From Microbispora rosea (GTDB lineage: Bacteria > Actinomycetota > Actinomycetes > Streptosporangiales > Streptosporangiaceae): a stretch of 64,000 nt of DNA. Every line of letters starts with the position of its first letter. Within the stretch, counting starts at the first letter, position 1. The DNA is taken from positions 248,001 to 312,000 of the forward strand of contig NZ_FTNI01000002.1 of NCBI RefSeq assembly GCF_900156315.1, written 5' to 3'. This document shows, piece by piece, positions 25,783 through 37,074 of this stretch. A model generated the notes under the pieces. The model made no database searches, was not told where the DNA came from, and was given only the letters and a program-made list of their open reading frames with translations. The position numbers and the translations under genes are program-made.

Positions 25783-27344
25783 CCTTGCTGTTCGTCCGGC
25801 TGAAGCTCAGCCTGGTGCGCGGGGGCCTGCGCGACGACGCCGGCAAGCAGGCCGGTTTCGTCTTCTCGCTGGCCGCCGCCCTTCTCGCCGCCGTCGCGGG
25901 GTTCGCGCTGCTGTCCCTCATCAGGCTCGCGCCGTCCGGCGTCGCCCTCGACCTGGTGACGGTGGCGTTCGCGGTGTTCGCCGTCGGGTGGATCGTCGTG
26001 CCGCTGACGGCGTTCGGGCTGGACGAGACGCTCGACCCGGCCCGGCTGGCCGTGTTCCCGCTGACCACCCGGCAGCTCGCGACCGGCATGCTGGCCGCGT
26101 CGGCGACCGGGGCGTGGCCGGTCGCCTCGCTGGCCGCGCTGTTCGGCGGCGTGGTCGCGCTCTCTCACGGGCCGGGCGGAGTGCTGCTCGGGGTGCCCGC
26201 GGTGGTCCTCCAGTTCGCCTTCTGCCTCACGGCCTCCCGCCTGGTGACCACCGCGCTGTCCGGTGTGCTGCGCACTCGCCGGGGGCGTGACCTGCTCGCG
26301 GTCGCCGCCATCTTCGTGGTGCTGCTCGTCCAGTTGCCCAACCTGCTGGTCAACCGCGGCCTGTCGGGCGACCCCACGCGGATCCTGGCGTCGGCGGGGG
26401 ACGTCCTGCGGTGGACGCCGCCGGGGCTGGCCGCGCACGCGATCGCCGACGGCGGCCTCATCGGCGTCGCCGAACTGATCGTCGTCGCGATGGCGGTCGT
26501 CGTGCTGGCGTGGCTGTGGATCGTCGCGCTGCGGCACGCGCTGGTGCGGCCCGACGCCTCCACCGGGAGCGGCGGCTCCGTCCGGCGGTCCGGACGGGTT
26601 TCGATCGGCAGGTTCCTGCCTGACGGCATGCTCGGCGCCGTCGTCGCCAAGGAGCTGAAGTACGCCGGGCGCGAGCCGCGGGGCCGGGTGAACTGGATCG
26701 TCGCGCTGTTCGTCACCGTGATCGTCACGCTTTCCCTGCACGGACAGGACGGCGGGGCCGGGCTGGGATCGGTGCTGGGACCCGCCTGCCTGGCGGCCGT
26801 CATGATCGGGCTGCAGGCGGGCAACTCCTTCGGGATCGACGGCGGGTCGCTGTGGATGAACGCCGTGGCGTTCTCCACCCCGCGCGACGTGCGCACCGAC
26901 CTGGCCGGGCGGCACCTGGCCATGGCGGTCATCGGCGTGCCCCTGCTGGCCCTGGTGTCGCTGTTCGCCGCCCTGGTGGCGGGCGACGCGGTCTGGGCCC
27001 TCGCCGCGGCCCCGATCGCCTGGGGCGTGCTCGGAGTCGCCATGGGCGTCGGCGCGATCACCAGCGTGACCGCGCCGTACACCTATCCCGCTCGCCTGAA
27101 CGCCTTCAGCGGCGCCGCTCCGGGGCAGGGCGGGCAGGCGTTCGCGGCCTCCTTCGCCACGATGCTCGTCACCGGCGTGCTCACGCTGCCGGTGGTGCTG
27201 CCGGTCCTCTTCGGCCTGACCTGGTGGGCCGTGCTGGCCGTGCCGTACGGCGTGGGGGTCGCCTGGGCGGGCCGCAGGATCGCCTCCGGCATCGGCTTCG
27301 CCCGCCTCCCCGAACTCCTCGCCGCCGTCTCCCGTCCCACCTGA
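25761..27344 (+). CDS. ABC-2-type transporter permease
   Basis: About 527 residues with roughly a dozen hydrophobic segments arranged in two similar halves, separated by a cytoplasmic stretch that includes GAVVAKELKYAGREPRGRVN, a feature of this ABC-2 permease family. It is the membrane partner of the preceding ATPase. Two starts compete: GTG 25761 with AGGAGG 8 nt upstream, used here, and ATG 25779, which overlaps the ATPase stop as ATGA but has a weak ribosome site. A much longer upstream open frame is a GC-driven shadow. Confidence 0.85.
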   Translation: MARVAGMTLLFVRLKLSLVRGGLRDDAGKQAGFVFSLAAALLAAVAGFALLSLIRLAPSGVALDLVTVAFAVFAVGWIVVPLTAFGLDETLDPARLAVFPLTTRQLATGMLAASATGAWPVASLAALFGGVVALSHGPGGVLLGVPAVVLQFAFCLTASRLVTTALSGVLRTRRGRDLLAVAAIFVVLLVQLPNLLVNRGLSGDPTRILASAGDVLRWTPPGLAAHAIADGGLIGVAELIVVAMAVVVLAWLWIVALRHALVRPDASTGSGGSVRRSGRVSIGRFLPDGMLGAVVAKELKYAGREPRGRVNWIVALFVTVIVTLSLHGQDGGAGLGSVLGPACLAAVMIGLQAGNSFGIDGGSLWMNAVAFSTPRDVRTDLAGRHLAMAVIGVPLLALVSLFAALVAGDAVWALAAAPIAWGVLGVAMGVGAITSVTAPYTYPARLNAFSGAAPGQGGQAFAASFATMLVTGVLTLPVVLPVLFGLTWWAVLAVPYGVGVAWAGRRIASGIGFARLPELLAAVSRPT

Positions 27345-27456
27345 CCGCGTTGTTCCACCGTCCCCTCCTATAACGGAGCGATCGCGAAGTCCTTGCGGTG
27401 TTGCGGGCGATATGACCCGCATCTATAACCGTTTGGACCGTTCTAAGGAGGAAGCA

Positions 27457-27930
27457 ATGCGCGATGGCAGGCCGCGGGGCCGTGTGATCTGGGCGCCGGT
27501 GGCCGCGGCGGCACTGAGCGGGCTGGTGATCGGGGGGCTGGCGCGCCTCCTGATGCGGGGCATCGCGCTGGCCGTCGGCGGGCTGACCGGCATGTCCCTG
27601 GCGGGCACGGTCGCGATCCTCGTCGCTTTCGTCGTGCTGGCCCTGCCGGCCGCGGTGACCGCGGCCGCGCGTCCGGCGATCATGCATGCCGGTCGCTGGG
27701 TGACCGTGGCGCTCACAGGACTGGTGGCCGCGAGGACGGGGCTCGGCGACGCCAAGATCATCGTTCTGGCCGACGACGATCAGCTGACGCCGATCACGAT
27801 GCTGATCGTGGCGTTCGCCGCGATCGTGGTGGCGCACGGGCGGCTCGCCCAGCACCTCACCCGCCGTTTCAGGGCGCTCCCGCACGCCCCGGCCGAGGCG
27901 CTCCGCACCCCGGACGCGCGCCCGGTCTGA
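27457..27930 (+). CDS. small membrane protein, function unknown
   Basis: 157 residues with three to four predicted membrane helices (about 13-35, 45-68, 80-95 and 105-125) and an Arg-rich C-terminus. No recognised family motif. The ATG at 27457 is chosen because AAGGAGG ends 5 nt before it; an upstream in-frame ATG at 27412 lacks a ribosome site. It stands alone between the ABC permease and ppc. Confidence 0.65.
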   Translation: MRDGRPRGRVIWAPVAAAALSGLVIGGLARLLMRGIALAVGGLTGMSLAGTVAILVAFVVLALPAAVTAAARPAIMHAGRWVTVALTGLVAARTGLGDAKIIVLADDDQLTPITMLIVAFAAIVVAHGRLAQHLTRRFRALPHAPAEALRTPDARPV

Positions 27931-28008
27931 CCTGCGCGTCCGAGTGGTCTAGTCCAATTGGTGAGACCGCCCTCAAGCCACCGAGCGGGATTCGCTAGCC
28001 TTCCAAAC

Positions 28009-30645
<2,637 letters not shown>

Positions 30646-30697
30646 CGACGCCCGCCGGCGCCGCGAACCTGCTCGCGGCTCCGGCGACCACCTCGGG

Positions 30698-30729
30698 AGG
30701 GTCCCGCCGGTCCGGCCGGTCGGGACCCT
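30698..30729. terminator. bidirectional hairpin between ppc and fdhD
   Basis: AGGGTCCCG (30698-30706) pairs perfectly with CGGGACCCT (30721-30729); the loop is itself partly self-complementary. A second GC-rich hairpin lies at 30655-30684. Neither has a strong T tract. Confidence 0.6.
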
Positions 30730-30752
30730 GCCGCCGGTGGCGCGCGAGCGGG

Positions 30753-31652
30753 TCAGGCGGTCTCGGCCTGCTCGACCTCGATCCGCCCGACCTCAATCCG
30801 CTCCGGGCAGGCGTAGATGTTGAAGCGCTCCTCTCGCAGGAACCCCACGAGCGTGACGCCGAACTCGCGCGCCAGGTCGACGGCGAGCGAGGAGGGCGCG
30901 GACACGGCGCACACGACCTGGATCCCGGCGCTCGCGGCCTTCTGCATGATCTCGTAGCCGACCCGGCCGCTGACCAGCAGGACGTGCCGGTCGAGGGGGG
31001 TCCGGCCGCCGAGCAGCGCCCAGCCGACCAGCTTGTCGACGGCGTTGTGCCGTCCCACGTCTTCCCGCACGGCCAGCGGTGTGCCGTCGGGTGTGAACAG
31101 CCCGGCGGCGTGCAGCCCGCCCGTTTTGCCGAACACCCCCTGGGCCTCCCGCAGCCGGTCGGGCAGGCCGTACACGGTCGTGGCGGACACGGCGACCGGC
31201 GTGCGCGCGGCCGGCACGGCGCAGCGGTCGCGCAGGGCGTCGAGGCTCGCCGTGCCGCAGACGCCGCACGCGCTCGACGTCACGAAGTTCCGCGCCGCGG
31301 CGCCGAGGTCGGGGAGCCGGGAGGCGGTGAGCCGCACGGTCACCGTGTTGTAGCGCGCCTCTGGGTCCAGGTCCTCGTCGGTGCAGTAGCCGATCGCGGC
31401 GATGTCGCCGGGGCCGGCGATCCCCTCACCGTGCAGGAAGCCCGCCGCGAGCTCGAAGTCCGCGCCCGGCGTCCGCATCGTGATCGCCACCGTACGGCTC
31501 TCGCCTCCGGCCAGGAGCCGGATCTCCAGCGGCTCCTCCGTGGCGAGGTCGTCACGCCGGTCGCGTACGGCCGATCCGGACACCCTCCGGACGCGTGACC
31601 GCGTGACGGGCCCCGGACGGGCAGTGGGCCGCGCCGCGCCGTCCAATTCCAT
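30753..31652 (-). CDS. fdhD: formate dehydrogenase accessory sulfurtransferase FdhD
   Basis: 299 residues. FdhD passes sulfur from a cysteine desulfurase to the molybdenum cofactor of formate dehydrogenase. The essential cysteine pair is present in SSACGVCG, with REDVGRHNAVDKLVG and LVSGRVGYEIMQKA as further family motifs. The ATG at 31652 is preceded by GGAGGAGAC; an upstream in-frame ATG at 31673 would add seven residues. No formate dehydrogenase gene is in the window, so it must serve an enzyme encoded elsewhere. It lies downstream of a glycosyltransferase gene on the same strand. Confidence 0.94.
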   Translation of the reverse strand: MELDGAARPTARPGPVTRSRVRRVSGSAVRDRRDDLATEEPLEIRLLAGGESRTVAITMRTPGADFELAAGFLHGEGIAGPGDIAAIGYCTDEDLDPEARYNTVTVRLTASRLPDLGAAARNFVTSSACGVCGTASLDALRDRCAVPAARTPVAVSATTVYGLPDRLREAQGVFGKTGGLHAAGLFTPDGTPLAVREDVGRHNAVDKLVGWALLGGRTPLDRHVLLVSGRVGYEIMQKAASAGIQVVCAVSAPSSLAVDLAREFGVTLVGFLREERFNIYACPERIEVGRIEVEQAETA

Positions 31653-31713
31653 CTGTCTCCTCCTCGGCGGCATGGCTGCCTTCTCTCCCGTACGCAGCCT
31701 GCCACGCCGCGAG

Positions 31714-32781
31714 TCAGCCGTCGCCCGCCGGGTGGCGCGCGGGGGAACCGGCGCACAGGCGGGTCACGGCGCGCATGACGGACGCCACGGGGATGTCGGC
31801 CATGCAGGCGGGGCCCGCCGGGGACAGCGGGCAGCAGGCCGTCCACCAGCACGGCTGCTCGGTGATGGCCGCGGGTCTGCGGTGCGGGCAGCCCGGCAGC
31901 CCCTGCAGGTCGTCCCGGGAGCCGATGCCGTACCGGCCGGCCCAGGTGGGCCCGAACAGCCCGACGGTGGCCGCTCCGGCGGCCGCGGCGAGCCGCAGCG
32001 GTCCGGTGTCGCCGCCCACGACCACGCCGCCCCGGCGCGCGACGGCGGCGAAGCACGCGGCGAGCCCCCGCAGGCCGCACCGCGGCAGCACGGCGACCTC
32101 CGCGCCGGATGCCGCGTCCACCGCGCCGCGTCCGGACGGCGCGCCGGGCGTGAGCAGGGGGTGGCCGCGCCGGGCCAGCAGCGCGGCGAGTTCCCGCCAG
32201 CGTCCGGCGGGCCACCGCTTCACGTCCATGCCCGCGTCCGTGACCAGCACGACCGGGGGACGCGCCGTGCCTGTCGGTGTGCCGGCGGGAACGCGGCGGG
32301 CGAGCGCGCTCTCGCCGTACGCGATCTCGGCCGGCGTCAGGCGCACGGCGGGCCGGACCTCGACGTCCTCGGGCCGCAGCAGGCCCTCGGCGAGCAGGAT
32401 GCGCAGGTAGCGCTCGCCGACGGGCTCGTCAGGGGGCGGGCGGCGCCACAGGTCGGTGACGCACCGGGCGCCCGAGGCGGCGAGGAGATCCGGGATGCCG
32501 TCGTAGCGGGTGGAGGTGACCGCGAGATCCGGACGCCGTGCGGCCAGCGCCTCGGCCACCGCCTCCCGTGCCGCGCCCGCGCCGCCGTGGCGGGGGGTGA
32601 GCACCCGCGTGACGGCGGGGTCGCCGCGCAGGAGTGCGGCGCCGGGCTCGTGGGCGAGCACGCGCAGCGACCCGCCGGGGTTCGCGCGGGCCAGGCCGTG
32701 CACGACGGGCAGGAGCATGACCAGGTCGCCGATCCCGCCGAGCAGGTCGACCACCAGGATCTCCCGGTACGGCTCACGCAT
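31714..32781 (-). CDS. glycosyltransferase family 9 (heptosyltransferase-like)
   Basis: 355 residues with a GT-B fold. The N-terminal VVDLLGGIGDLVMLLPVVHGL and C-terminal GGDTGPLRLAAAAGAATVGLFGPT are the nucleotide-sugar and acceptor motifs of the ADP-heptosyltransferase family. Six cysteines cluster near the C-terminus (PGCPHR, QPCWWTACC, PACMAD), as in actinobacterial GT9 proteins. It probably adds a sugar to an envelope glycan or natural product. The ATG at 32781 overlaps the 3' end of a truncated GT4 gene by 8 bp. Confidence 0.88.
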   Translation of the reverse strand: MREPYREILVVDLLGGIGDLVMLLPVVHGLARANPGGSLRVLAHEPGAALLRGDPAVTRVLTPRHGGAGAAREAVAEALAARRPDLAVTSTRYDGIPDLLAASGARCVTDLWRRPPPDEPVGERYLRILLAEGLLRPEDVEVRPAVRLTPAEIAYGESALARRVPAGTPTGTARPPVVLVTDAGMDVKRWPAGRWRELAALLARRGHPLLTPGAPSGRGAVDAASGAEVAVLPRCGLRGLAACFAAVARRGGVVVGGDTGPLRLAAAAGAATVGLFGPTWAGRYGIGSRDDLQGLPGCPHRRPAAITEQPCWWTACCPLSPAGPACMADIPVASVMRAVTRLCAGSPARHPAGDG

Positions 32782-33270
32782 CCGGGCGGCCGGGCGGACG
32801 ACCGGGGCCGGCCAGGGTCTCGTACAGCTCACGGTGGGCGGCGGCGACCCGGGACCAGGAGTGGCGGGCGGCGAGCCGCCGGGCCGCCCTCCCCATGCGC
32901 CGCCCCGGCCCGGAGCCGTCGAGCAGCGGCGCGACGGCGTCCGCGATGGCGGCGGGGTCGCGGCGGGCTCTGATCACGGCGACGGCCTCTCCGAGCGGGA
33001 GGGCGGGGTCGGGCTCGTCCGGCACGGTGACCGCGGTCGGCAGCCCGTGCGCCAGCATCGTGAGCAGCGCGCCGCTCTTGGTCGTCACCCCGGCGGTGAA
33101 GGGCAGCACCCCGGCGTCCGCCGCGTGCAGGAACTCCGACACCCGGGCGGCGGGCAGGTGCCCGGTGAACGTCACCGCGTCCGCGACGCCGTGCCGCGCG
33201 GCCAGCGCCTCCAGCTCCGCCCGGAAGGCCCGCGCCTCGGCCTCCGGCGCCCGACGGACTTCCAGGGCAA
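32774..33270 (-). pseudogene. 5'-truncated GT4-family glycosyltransferase
   Basis: Only the C-terminal Rossmann half of a GT-B glycosyltransferase of family 4 is present: HGVADAVTFTGHLPAARVSE, then ADAGVLPF and KSGALLTMLAHGLPTAV. The frame stays open and similar to GT4 upstream to about 33256-33270, then runs to a TAA at 33292-33290 with no ATG, GTG or TTG that could start the missing part. The first possible start is a GTG at 33175, inside the domain. The acceptor-binding N-terminal half is absent. At the break, the oppositely oriented GT9 gene begins 50 bp away, so a deletion or rearrangement cut the gene here. A short product may still be made, but it should not be catalytic. Confidence 0.7.
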
Positions 33271-33322
33271 ACCATGCATTTACGGGGCTTTATGTCTCGT
33301 TTTCGGGGGGTACGCGCAGGAG

Positions 33323-34507
33323 ATGGAGCATCCCGCGGCGCTCACAGGCCCACCTGTCCCGTGGCGGAGGCTCGCCCGCGTGCTCGTGATCAGGCCGGAC
33401 AATGTCGGCGACGTGGTGATGGCGGGCCCGGCGCTGCGATCGCTGCGGCGGGCCGCTCCCCGGGCCCGGCTCGACCTGCTGGCCACTCCCGCGGGCGCCG
33501 CCGCGGCCGCGCTGCTCCCCGAGGTGGACGGCGTGCTCACCGCCTCGGTCTCGTGGCAGAAGACGGGCGGTGAGGACGTCCCGGTCACCGACGACCTGGA
33601 TCTCGTCGAGCGGATCGGGTGGGGCGGCTACGAGGCGGCGGTGATCCTGACCTCGTTCTCCCAGGCCCCTTGGCCGGCCGGGAACCTCTGCAGGCTCGCC
33701 GGACTGCCCGTGAGGGTCGGCATGTCCAAGGAGTTCGGCGGGGCGGGGCTGACCCACTGGGTGCCCTCGCCGCCGGACGAGACCCACCAGGTGGATCGCG
33801 CGCTGCACATGCTCGAACGGGTGGGCGTCCCTCCGGTCGAGGGCAGGCTGCGCGTGCGCGTGCCCGCCGAGGCGGCCCGTACGGCCCGCCGCCTGCTCGG
33901 CGGCGGACCCACAGGCGACAGGCGCGTGGACGGGCAGACGGACGGGCATGAGGACGGCCACGCGGACGGCCACGGAAGGCGGCCGTGCGCGCTCATCCTT
34001 CCGGGGGCCTCCTGCTCCGCGCGGCGCTACCCGGCGGATCGGTTCGCCCAGGTGGCCGGGCTGCTCACGGCCGCCGGGCTGCGGGTCCTCGTGGCGGGCA
34101 CGGCCCGCGAGGCGCCGCTCGTCGAGGCGACCGGCGCCGGTGTGCCCGGCGCGGTCCTGCTGCCCGGACGGTTCGACGTGCCGGTCCTGGCGGCGCTCAT
34201 CGACGCCGTCGACGTGGTGGTGTGCAACAACAGCGGCGGGGCGCACCTGGCCAGCGCGCTCGGCACGCCCGTGGTCGTGCTGTTCGCCGGCACCGAGCAG
34301 GTGGAGCAGTATCGGCCGCGGTTCGGCCCGGCGTCGATCCTCACGGTGCCCACCGCCTGCTCGCCCTGCCGCCAGTTCGCCTGCCCCTTCGCCCACGACT
34401 GCCTCGACATACCGCCCGAGCAGGTGGCCGCCGAGGCGCTGCGCCTGACCGACGAGTGCGGCGGTCCCTGGTGGCGGACCCCGGCGGGCGCCCGGGACGC
34501 CCGGTGA
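33323..34507 (+). CDS. glycosyltransferase family 9 (heptosyltransferase-like)
   Basis: 394 residues of the GT9 family: LVIRPDNVGDVVMAGPALRS at the N-terminus, LILPGASCSARRYPADRFAQ in the middle, and CNNSGGAHLASALGTPVVVLFAGT as donor-site motif, then a Cys cluster (CSPCRQFACPFAHDC). A loop at about residues 203-218 is a DGH-type repeat (four 12-nt units, 33929-33976) that interrupts the interdomain linker. ATG 33323 is used; GTG 33380, with GGAGG 9 nt upstream and directly before the conserved VLVIRPDN, is a serious alternative. It is divergent from the truncated GT4/GT9 pair. Confidence 0.87.
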   Translation: MEHPAALTGPPVPWRRLARVLVIRPDNVGDVVMAGPALRSLRRAAPRARLDLLATPAGAAAAALLPEVDGVLTASVSWQKTGGEDVPVTDDLDLVERIGWGGYEAAVILTSFSQAPWPAGNLCRLAGLPVRVGMSKEFGGAGLTHWVPSPPDETHQVDRALHMLERVGVPPVEGRLRVRVPAEAARTARRLLGGGPTGDRRVDGQTDGHEDGHADGHGRRPCALILPGASCSARRYPADRFAQVAGLLTAAGLRVLVAGTAREAPLVEATGAGVPGAVLLPGRFDVPVLAALIDAVDVVVCNNSGGAHLASALGTPVVVLFAGTEQVEQYRPRFGPASILTVPTACSPCRQFACPFAHDCLDIPPEQVAAEALRLTDECGGPWWRTPAGARDAR

Positions 34508-34564
34508 TCGCGCCTCCGGCCGACGGACGGGGCGGCGGAGGCGGGTCCTGCGGCCGATAGCCTG

Positions 34565-35416
34565 ATGTGCGTGCCCGACTCGCCGTACGCCGATCTCGAC
34601 CGGCCTCCGCTGTCCGAGACCGCGCTGACCAGGGCGCTGGTGCGCCCGGGCTCGCTGTGGTCGTCCATCCGCGTCGTCGAGCGGACCGGCTCCACCAACG
34701 CCGACCTGGCCAGGACCGTGCGCGAGAGCCCGGCCGAGGGCGCCGTGCTCGTCGCGGAGTCGCAGTTCGCCGGCCGGGGCAGGCTCGGACGCCCGTGGAC
34801 CGCGCCGCCGCGCTCCGGGCTGACGTTCTCGATGCTGCTGCGGCCGGAGGCGCCGCTCGCCCGGCAGGGCTGGCTGGCGCTGCTGGTCGGCCTCGCCGCC
34901 GCCTCGGCCGTACGGCGGATCGCGGAGATCGACGTGCGGCTCAAGTGGCCCAACGACCTCATGGTGGGGGAGCGCAAGCTCGCCGGGATCCTGGCCGAGC
35001 GGGTGGACCGCATGGTGGTCGTCGGCATGGGGCTCAACGTCTCGCTGCGGCCGGAGGAGCTGCCCGTGGATCGGGCCACGTCCCTCGCCGTCGAGAACGC
35101 GGCCTGCACCGACCGCGATCCGCTGCTGCGCGCGATCCTGCGGGAGGTCGAGTCGCACTACCGCGACTGGAAGGCCGCCGACGGCGACCCGGACGCATCG
35201 GGCCTGCGTGCCGCCTACCTCGCCTGGTCGGCCACCGTGGGCCAGGAGGTCAGGGTCGAGCTGCCGGGAGAGCGGGTGCTGACCGGCCTGGCGACCGGCG
35301 TCGACGCGTCCGGCCATCTGGTCGTGCGTGCCGGCGACGGGGAGCACACGCTCAGCGCGGGCGACGTCGTCCACGTCCGCAAGGGTCCGGCGCCGGAGAC
35401 CGGCCCGGCGGCCTGA
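34565..35416 (+). CDS. birA: biotin--[acetyl-CoA-carboxylase] ligase
   Basis: 283 residues. Activates biotin with ATP and attaches it to the lysine of carboxylase carrier domains. The biotinyl-AMP site is present (GRGRLGRPWTAPPRSGL), with the central KWPNDLMVGERKLAGILAE and a C-terminal SH3-like domain. It lacks the N-terminal winged-helix of E. coli BirA, so it is a class I ligase with no repressor role. The probable substrate is the alpha subunit partner of the PccB at 23208. ATG start at 34565, with an in-frame GTG two codons later. Confidence 0.94.
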   Translation: MCVPDSPYADLDRPPLSETALTRALVRPGSLWSSIRVVERTGSTNADLARTVRESPAEGAVLVAESQFAGRGRLGRPWTAPPRSGLTFSMLLRPEAPLARQGWLALLVGLAAASAVRRIAEIDVRLKWPNDLMVGERKLAGILAERVDRMVVVGMGLNVSLRPEELPVDRATSLAVENAACTDRDPLLRAILREVESHYRDWKAADGDPDASGLRAAYLAWSATVGQEVRVELPGERVLTGLATGVDASGHLVVRAGDGEHTLSAGDVVHVRKGPAPETGPAA

Positions 35417-35510
35417 GCTGTCGGGTGATCAGGGCTTCCGCGTGATCGGAGCCGCCGGGTGATCAGTCGAACGCATGCAATCGACCGGCGATCGTGTCAC
35501 GATTTGCGCC

Positions 35511-36023
35511 ATGGGTCTCCCGGATCACTACTTGGCCGACGGCGAGCGCGTCGTTCTATCGTTCCATCCGCACTGGAAGCGACTGATCCTTCCGGTCCTC
35601 GCCCTCATCGTCGTGCTGGCCGCCGCCGTCGCGGCCTTCATCTTCATCCCCGGCGACTACGAGTACGCGGGATACGCCCGCGGCGCGGTGGCCGTGGTCG
35701 CCTTCGTGGCGCTGGTCCTGTGGACGATCGTCCCCTATCTGCGCTGGGTGACGACGTCGTACACGCTGACCTCGCACCGCTTCGCGATCAGCACGGGCGT
35801 GCTGAACAAGTCGGAGGACGACATCCCGCTGGCCAAGGTGAGCAGCGTGAGCTCCGACCAGCGGCTCCTGGAGCGCATCCTCGGATGCGGCACGCTCCGG
35901 GTCGAGTCGGCCTCGGAGAAGGGCGACATCGACTATCGCGACATCCCCCAGATCCAGCGGGTGCGGCACGAGCTGTTCCGGCTGGTGGAGGACGCCGCGG
36001 ACGGGAACATCGACGGGGAATGA
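35511..36023 (+). CDS. PH-domain (bPH2) membrane protein
   Basis: 170 residues: two closely spaced membrane helices (about 24-48 and 57-82), then a bacterial PH domain of the YdbS type (YTLTSHRFAISTGVLNKSEDDIPLAKVSSV through VRHELFRL). Such proteins sit in the membrane with the PH domain in the cytoplasm; their ligand is unknown. The ATG at 35511 directly precedes the conserved GLPDHYLADGE start. It stands between birA and the adenylate cyclase gene on the same strand. Confidence 0.85.
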   Translation: MGLPDHYLADGERVVLSFHPHWKRLILPVLALIVVLAAAVAAFIFIPGDYEYAGYARGAVAVVAFVALVLWTIVPYLRWVTTSYTLTSHRFAISTGVLNKSEDDIPLAKVSSVSSDQRLLERILGCGTLRVESASEKGDIDYRDIPQIQRVRHELFRLVEDAADGNIDGE

Positions 36024-36062
36024 AACGCGGCGCGGCCTGCGCGCCGTGCGGGGGAGGGGGAC

Positions 36063-37064
36063 GTGGACACTAGCGGGCGGCCCGGCGCCGACGACATGCG
36101 GCGATTGTTCCTGGGGCCGGCACCGGCCTACACCCGGAGGCAGGTCGCCGAGGCGGCCGGCATCCCGCAGGACCTGGCGGCGCGGATCTGGCGGGCCCTC
36201 GGCTTCGCCACGTTCGCCGACGACGCCGTGGCGTTCACCGAGGCCGACCTGGCGGCCCTGCACCGCATCCGCGACCTGATCGACACGGAGACGCTCGACG
36301 AGCGGACCGTCATCCGCATGGCCAGGGCCCTCGGCCGCACGACCGCGCGGCTCGCCCAGTGGCAGGCCGAGATCATGCTGGACGCGCTGATCCAGCCCGG
36401 CGCGAAGGCGGGGGAGGACGCGCTGCGGCAGGTGGTGGACACGGTCAGCCGCCTGCTGCCGGACTTCGAGCAGACGCTGGTGCACGTCTGGCGCTCCCAG
36501 CTCGCCGCGACCGCGAGCCGGCTGGTCTCCCTCGCCGAACCCGGCGAGGACGTCTCGCCGACCCGGCCGAGGCTCGGGGTCGGGTTCGCCGACCTGGTCG
36601 CCTTCACCCGCGTGTCGCGGGAGCTGGACGAGCTGGCGCTGGCCGACCTGGTCGAGGGGTTCGAGTCGCGGGCCTCCGACGTGATCGCGGCGCACGACGG
36701 CCGGCTGGTCAAGACGCTCGGCGACGAGGTGCTCTTCACCGCCGCCGACCCGAGGACCGCGGCCCTCATCGCGCTCGACCTGCTCGACGAGCTCAAACGG
36801 GACGCCGAGGGGCCCGACGTGCGGGTCGGGCTGGCGTACGGCCCGGTGCTCCCGGCGATGGGCGACGTCTTCGGCACGACGGTCAACCTGGCGGCCCGGC
36901 TGACGGCCATCGCCAGGCCCGGCACGATCCTGGCCGACAGTGAGCTCGCCGCCGGCCTCGCCGGGGCGCCCGGCGTCGACCTGGTCAAACTCCGCCGCCG
37001 TCCCGCCCGCGGGCTCGGCGTGGTGGAGCCGTATGTTCTGAGGAGATCCACCCGAGAAAGTTGA
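36063..37064 (+). CDS. cya: class III adenylate cyclase with N-terminal regulatory domain
   Basis: 333 residues. The N-terminal helical domain (about 1-145) resembles the autoinhibitory, pH-sensing domain of mycobacterial Rv1264-type cyclases (Ad_Cy_reg). The catalytic domain (about 168-320) has both metal-binding Asp residues (GFADLVAFT and GDEVLF), the purine-binding Lys (VKTLGDE), GDVFGTTVN, and the transition-state Asn/Arg (VNLAARL), so it should be active and ATP-specific. Soluble; works as a homodimer. GTG start at 36063. It makes cAMP, the ligand of Crp-type regulators in actinobacteria. Confidence 0.92.
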   Translation: MDTSGRPGADDMRRLFLGPAPAYTRRQVAEAAGIPQDLAARIWRALGFATFADDAVAFTEADLAALHRIRDLIDTETLDERTVIRMARALGRTTARLAQWQAEIMLDALIQPGAKAGEDALRQVVDTVSRLLPDFEQTLVHVWRSQLAATASRLVSLAEPGEDVSPTRPRLGVGFADLVAFTRVSRELDELALADLVEGFESRASDVIAAHDGRLVKTLGDEVLFTAADPRTAALIALDLLDELKRDAEGPDVRVGLAYGPVLPAMGDVFGTTVNLAARLTAIARPGTILADSELAAGLAGAPGVDLVKLRRRPARGLGVVEPYVLRRSTRES

Positions 37065-37074
37065 GGTGCAGCAC

